Positions 5,606 through 7,432 of a DNA stretch of 7,432 nucleotides are shown one piece after another. Source of the stretch: Fodinibacter sp035633415. GTDB taxonomy: Bacteria; Actinomycetota; Actinomycetes; Actinomycetales; Dermatophilaceae. A model generated the notes under the pieces. The model saw nothing but the letters and a program-made list of their open reading frames with translations, was not told the origin of the DNA and did no database searches. The stretch is taken from positions 1 through 7,432 of the forward strand of contig DASQEZ010000270.1 in NCBI GenBank assembly GCA_035633415.1. Direction: 5' to 3'. Position 1 is the stretch's first letter. Each line of letters opens with the position of its first letter. The translations under genes were made by a program, and so were the position numbers.

Positions 5606-6838
5606 GTGACCCAGACCCCCCAGCGCACCGACGTCCTCGTCGTGGGCGCCGGCCCCTCCGGCGCCTCCGCGGCGGCGTGGGCGGCCCGCGCCGGCCGTGA
5701 CGTCGTGCTCGCCGACGCGGCGGTCTTCCCGCGCGACAAGACCTGCGGAGACGGGCTGACCCCGCGCGCGATCGCCGAGCTCGACCGGCTCGGCCTCGGC
5801 GACTGGGTGCGCGACCACACGGTCAACCAGGGCCTGCGGGCGCACGGGTTCGGTCAGACCCTGCTGCTGCCGTGGCCCGGCGGCAGCCTGCCCGACCACG
5901 GCTCGGCCGTGCCCCGCACCGAGCTGGACGACCGCATCCGCACCCACGCGATCGACGCCGGCGCCGAGGGCCTCGAGGGCGCGAAGGCCGTCGACGCACG
6001 GGTGGAGGGCGGTCGCGTGACGGCCGTGACCTTCGTCCGCGGCGACGAGGTCTTCGACGTCGAGTGCGAGCGGCTCGTCGTCGCCGACGGCGTGCGCTCC
6101 GGTCTGGGCAAGGTGCTGGGCCGCGAGTGGCACAAGGACACGGTCTACGCCGTGGCCGGCCGCTGCTACGTCGACTCGAGCCGGTCCGACGACCCGTGGA
6201 TCAGCAGCCACCTCGAGCTGCGGGGCGAGCGCGGCGAGGCCCTACCCGGCTACGGCTGGATCTTCCCCCTCGGCGGCGGTCAGGTGAACGTCGGGGTCGG
6301 CGCCCTCGCGACGACCAGGCGTCCCGCCGACATCGCGATCAAGCCCCTGATGAAGCGCTACACCGACCAGCGCCGCGCCGACTTCGGACTCACCGGCGAG
6401 CAGCGGATGCCGACCAGCGCCCTGCTGCCGATGGGTGGGGCGGTGAGCAACGTCGCCGGCGCGAACTGGGCGCTCATCGGCGACGCCGCCGCCTGCGTCA
6501 ACCCCCTCAACGGCGAGGGCATCGACTACGGGCTCGAGACGGGCCGGCTGGTCGTCGAGCACCTCGACGCCGACCTGGGCACCGCCTGGCCGGCACTGCT
6601 GAGCGACCACTACGGCGAGGCGTTCTCCATCGCGCGGCGGCTCGCGGGGGTCTTCACGACACCGAAGATCCTCAGCGCCCTCGGACCGGTGGGCATGCGC
6701 AGCGACTGGCTGATGACGCTCGCGCTGCGCTGGATGGGCAACCTCGTCACCGACGAGGACCGCGACCGCTCGGCGCGGGTCTGGCGCTGGGCCGGCCGCC
6801 GCTCCGTCGCCATCGACGCGAGGCCCCCCTTCACCTGA
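5606..6838 (+). CDS. menJ: menaquinone reductase, geranylgeranyl reductase family
   Basis: A 410-residue FAD flavoprotein of the geranylgeranyl reductase family. The best-characterised actinobacterial relative, MenJ of mycobacteria, saturates one double bond of the menaquinone isoprenoid tail, giving dihydromenaquinone at the inner face of the membrane. Seen: N-terminal dinucleotide fold VLVVGAGPSGASAAAW with GAGPSG at 14-19; CGDGLTPRA at 47-55, typical of this family; GYGWIFP at 215-221, followed by VNVGVGAL; and the FAD-closing GDAAACVNPLNGEGI at 292-306. No transmembrane helix is evident. The GTG at 5606 is the only start that places the FAD fold at a normal distance from the N-terminus. 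The ATG at 5598 is out of frame. Position directly after menD favours a menaquinone substrate over chlorophyll or archaeal-lipid substrates. Reduction of a polyprenyl diphosphate cannot be excluded from sequence. Paired palindromes follow the stop. Confidence 0.9.
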   Translation: MTQTPQRTDVLVVGAGPSGASAAAWAARAGRDVVLADAAVFPRDKTCGDGLTPRAIAELDRLGLGDWVRDHTVNQGLRAHGFGQTLLLPWPGGSLPDHGSAVPRTELDDRIRTHAIDAGAEGLEGAKAVDARVEGGRVTAVTFVRGDEVFDVECERLVVADGVRSGLGKVLGREWHKDTVYAVAGRCYVDSSRSDDPWISSHLELRGERGEALPGYGWIFPLGGGQVNVGVGALATTRRPADIAIKPLMKRYTDQRRADFGLTGEQRMPTSALLPMGGAVSNVAGANWALIGDAAACVNPLNGEGIDYGLETGRLVVEHLDADLGTAWPALLSDHYGEAFSIARRLAGVFTTPKILSALGPVGMRSDWLMTLALRWMGNLVTDEDRDRSARVWRWAGRRSVAIDARPPFT

Positions 6839-6843
6839 CCGCC

Positions 6844-6887
6844 GCGAGTGCGGAAGTGGTTGCCCTGGCGACCGTTTCCGCACTCGC
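6844..6887. terminator. palindromic element copy 1, likely hairpin terminator of menJ
   Basis: Perfect 12-bp arms (GCGAGTGCGGAA at 6844-6855 and its complement at 6876-6887) enclose 20 bases that continue the stem. In + strand RNA three G-U wobbles and five Watson-Crick pairs extend it to about 20 bp with a CCTG loop. It begins six bases after the menJ stop. No T-tract follows, so if it terminates it is of the tract-less type common in actinobacteria, or it stabilises the 3' end of the message. Confidence 0.6.
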
Positions 6888-6954
6888 CGCGCAAGACTCC
6901 CGGCTCGAGTGCGGAAGTGGTTGCCCTGGCGACCGTTTCCGCACTCGCCGCGCA
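6845..6954. repeat. tandem pair of an identical 49-bp palindromic repeat
   Basis: Bases 6845-6893 and 6906-6954 are identical over 49 bp, with a 61-bp period and 12 unrelated bases (6894-6905) between them. Each copy is itself a long inverted repeat. Perfect identity in a non-coding gap suggests recent duplication or copying, or a dispersed REP-like family. The unit fills nearly all of the gap between menJ and the convergent isochorismate synthase gene. Confidence 0.9.
6906..6947. terminator. palindromic element copy 2, near isochorismate synthase 3' end
   Basis: Perfect 11-bp arms CGAGTGCGGAA (6906-6916) and complement (6937-6947) enclose the same 20-base centre as copy 1. It lies about 20 bp beyond the stop of the minus-strand gene, so it is placed to end that transcript and to back up copy 1 for menJ. 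Minus-strand RNA would have three A-C mismatches where + strand RNA has G-U pairs, so the hairpin is weaker in that direction. Confidence 0.55.
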
Positions 6955-6968
6955 TCGGGGGGGAAGCG

Positions 6969-7432
6969 TCAGGCGGGGGTGGATGCCGTGAGGGCGTCGC
7001 GCATCGGCACGAACTTCGCCGACGACTCGGCGACCTCGGCGTCGGGGTCGGACCCCGCGACGATGCCGCACCCGGCGAACAGCCGGATCCGTGACGGGTC
7101 GTCGACCGACACCGCCCCGCAGCGCAGCGCGATGCCCCACTCGCCGTCACCGGTGGCGTCGATCCAGCCGACCGGGCCCGCGTAACGGCCCCGGTCCATG
7201 TGCTCGAGCTCGCCGATCACGGCGTCGGCCACCGAGGTCGGCGTGCCGCACACCGCGGCCGACGGGTGCAGGGACGCCGCCAGGGTGAGCGACGACGCGT
7301 CGTCGACGAGCACCCCGGCGACGTCGGTCGCGAGGTGCATGACGTTCGACAGGTGCAGCACGAAGGGCGCCTCGGGCACGTTCATCGACGAGCAGTGCGG
7401 CGCCAGTGCCTCGGCCACCGAGCGCACGGCGT
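6969..7432 (-). CDS. menF: isochorismate synthase, C-terminal part (5' end outside window)
   Basis: C-terminal ~154 residues of a chorismate-utilising enzyme, which converts chorismate to isochorismate, the substrate of MenD. The frame stays open to the right edge, so the start is beyond it; the GTG at 7427 is only an internal codon. Visible family motifs in order: NVMHLATDVAGVL, then LHPSAAVCGTP, then RGRYAGPVGWIDATGDGEWGIALRC, and the final GCGIVAGSDPDAEVAESSAKFVPM. These hold the conserved acidic Mg-binding and chorismate-binding residues. The pattern fits isochorismate synthases (MenF/EntC) rather than anthranilate or aminodeoxychorismate synthases. The motif written here as HPSAAVCGTP is normally HPTPAVCGTP, so one conserved proline is replaced by alanine. 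The gene converges on menJ with paired palindromes between. Linkage to menD favours a menaquinone over a siderophore role, but the latter is not excluded. Confidence 0.9.
   Translation of the reverse strand, partial: AVRSVAEALAPHCSSMNVPEAPFVLHLSNVMHLATDVAGVLVDDASSLTLAASLHPSAAVCGTPTSVADAVIGELEHMDRGRYAGPVGWIDATGDGEWGIALRCGAVSVDDPSRIRLFAGCGIVAGSDPDAEVAESSAKFVPMRDALTASTPA

Noticed and set aside
6845..6954. Two-unit CRISPR array
   Set aside because: The repeat is 49 bp and fully palindromic, the intervening 12 bases are too short for a spacer, and no cas gene is present.

Overview
This 7.4-kb window is uniformly GC-rich with many GTG starts. It carries a mycothione reductase, a MenJ-type menaquinone reductase and leaderless-looking starts. 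Together these point to a high-GC actinomycete, plausibly in the Micrococcales (Intrasporangiaceae-like). The genus cannot be fixed from this sequence alone. No tRNA, rRNA, CRISPR array, insertion sequence or prophage gene was seen.

Layout. (1) 1-798 (+): a heliorhodopsin, a microbial retinal protein with inverted topology, missing only its first few codons. It retains the Schiff-base lysine, the glutamate counterion and both conserved histidines. (2) 815-2218 (-): mycothione reductase, tail-to-tail with the heliorhodopsin across a 16-bp gap. (3) 2219-2344: a short divergent intergenic region with a leaderless-type promoter for mtr and some short repeats. (4) 2345-3814 (+): a WXG100-like helical-hairpin protein followed by an alpha/beta hydrolase with a helical N-terminal domain, which looks like an orphan type VII secretion-style pair. 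(5) 3811-5559 (+) menD and 5606-6838 (+) menJ, the start of the menaquinone branch and its tail-saturating reductase. (6) 6839-6968: an intergenic gap with two identical copies of a 49-bp palindromic repeat. (7) 6969-7432 (-): the C-terminal part of isochorismate synthase (MenF/EntC type), converging on menJ.

How the genes fit together. Isochorismate synthase makes isochorismate and MenD converts it to SEPHCHC. MenJ later reduces the isoprenoid tail of menaquinone, so the right half is a respiratory-quinone locus split over convergent strands. Mycothione reductase maintains the mycothiol redox buffer. The heliorhodopsin is probably a light sensor or signalling protein. No retinal or carotenoid synthesis gene lies in the window, so its chromophore must come from elsewhere. 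A light/redox link between heliorhodopsin and mtr is suggested only by position.

The points most worth following up are the heliorhodopsin with its enlarged cytoplasmic loop, the paired palindromes whose fold favours + strand RNA, and the WXG100/hydrolase pair.
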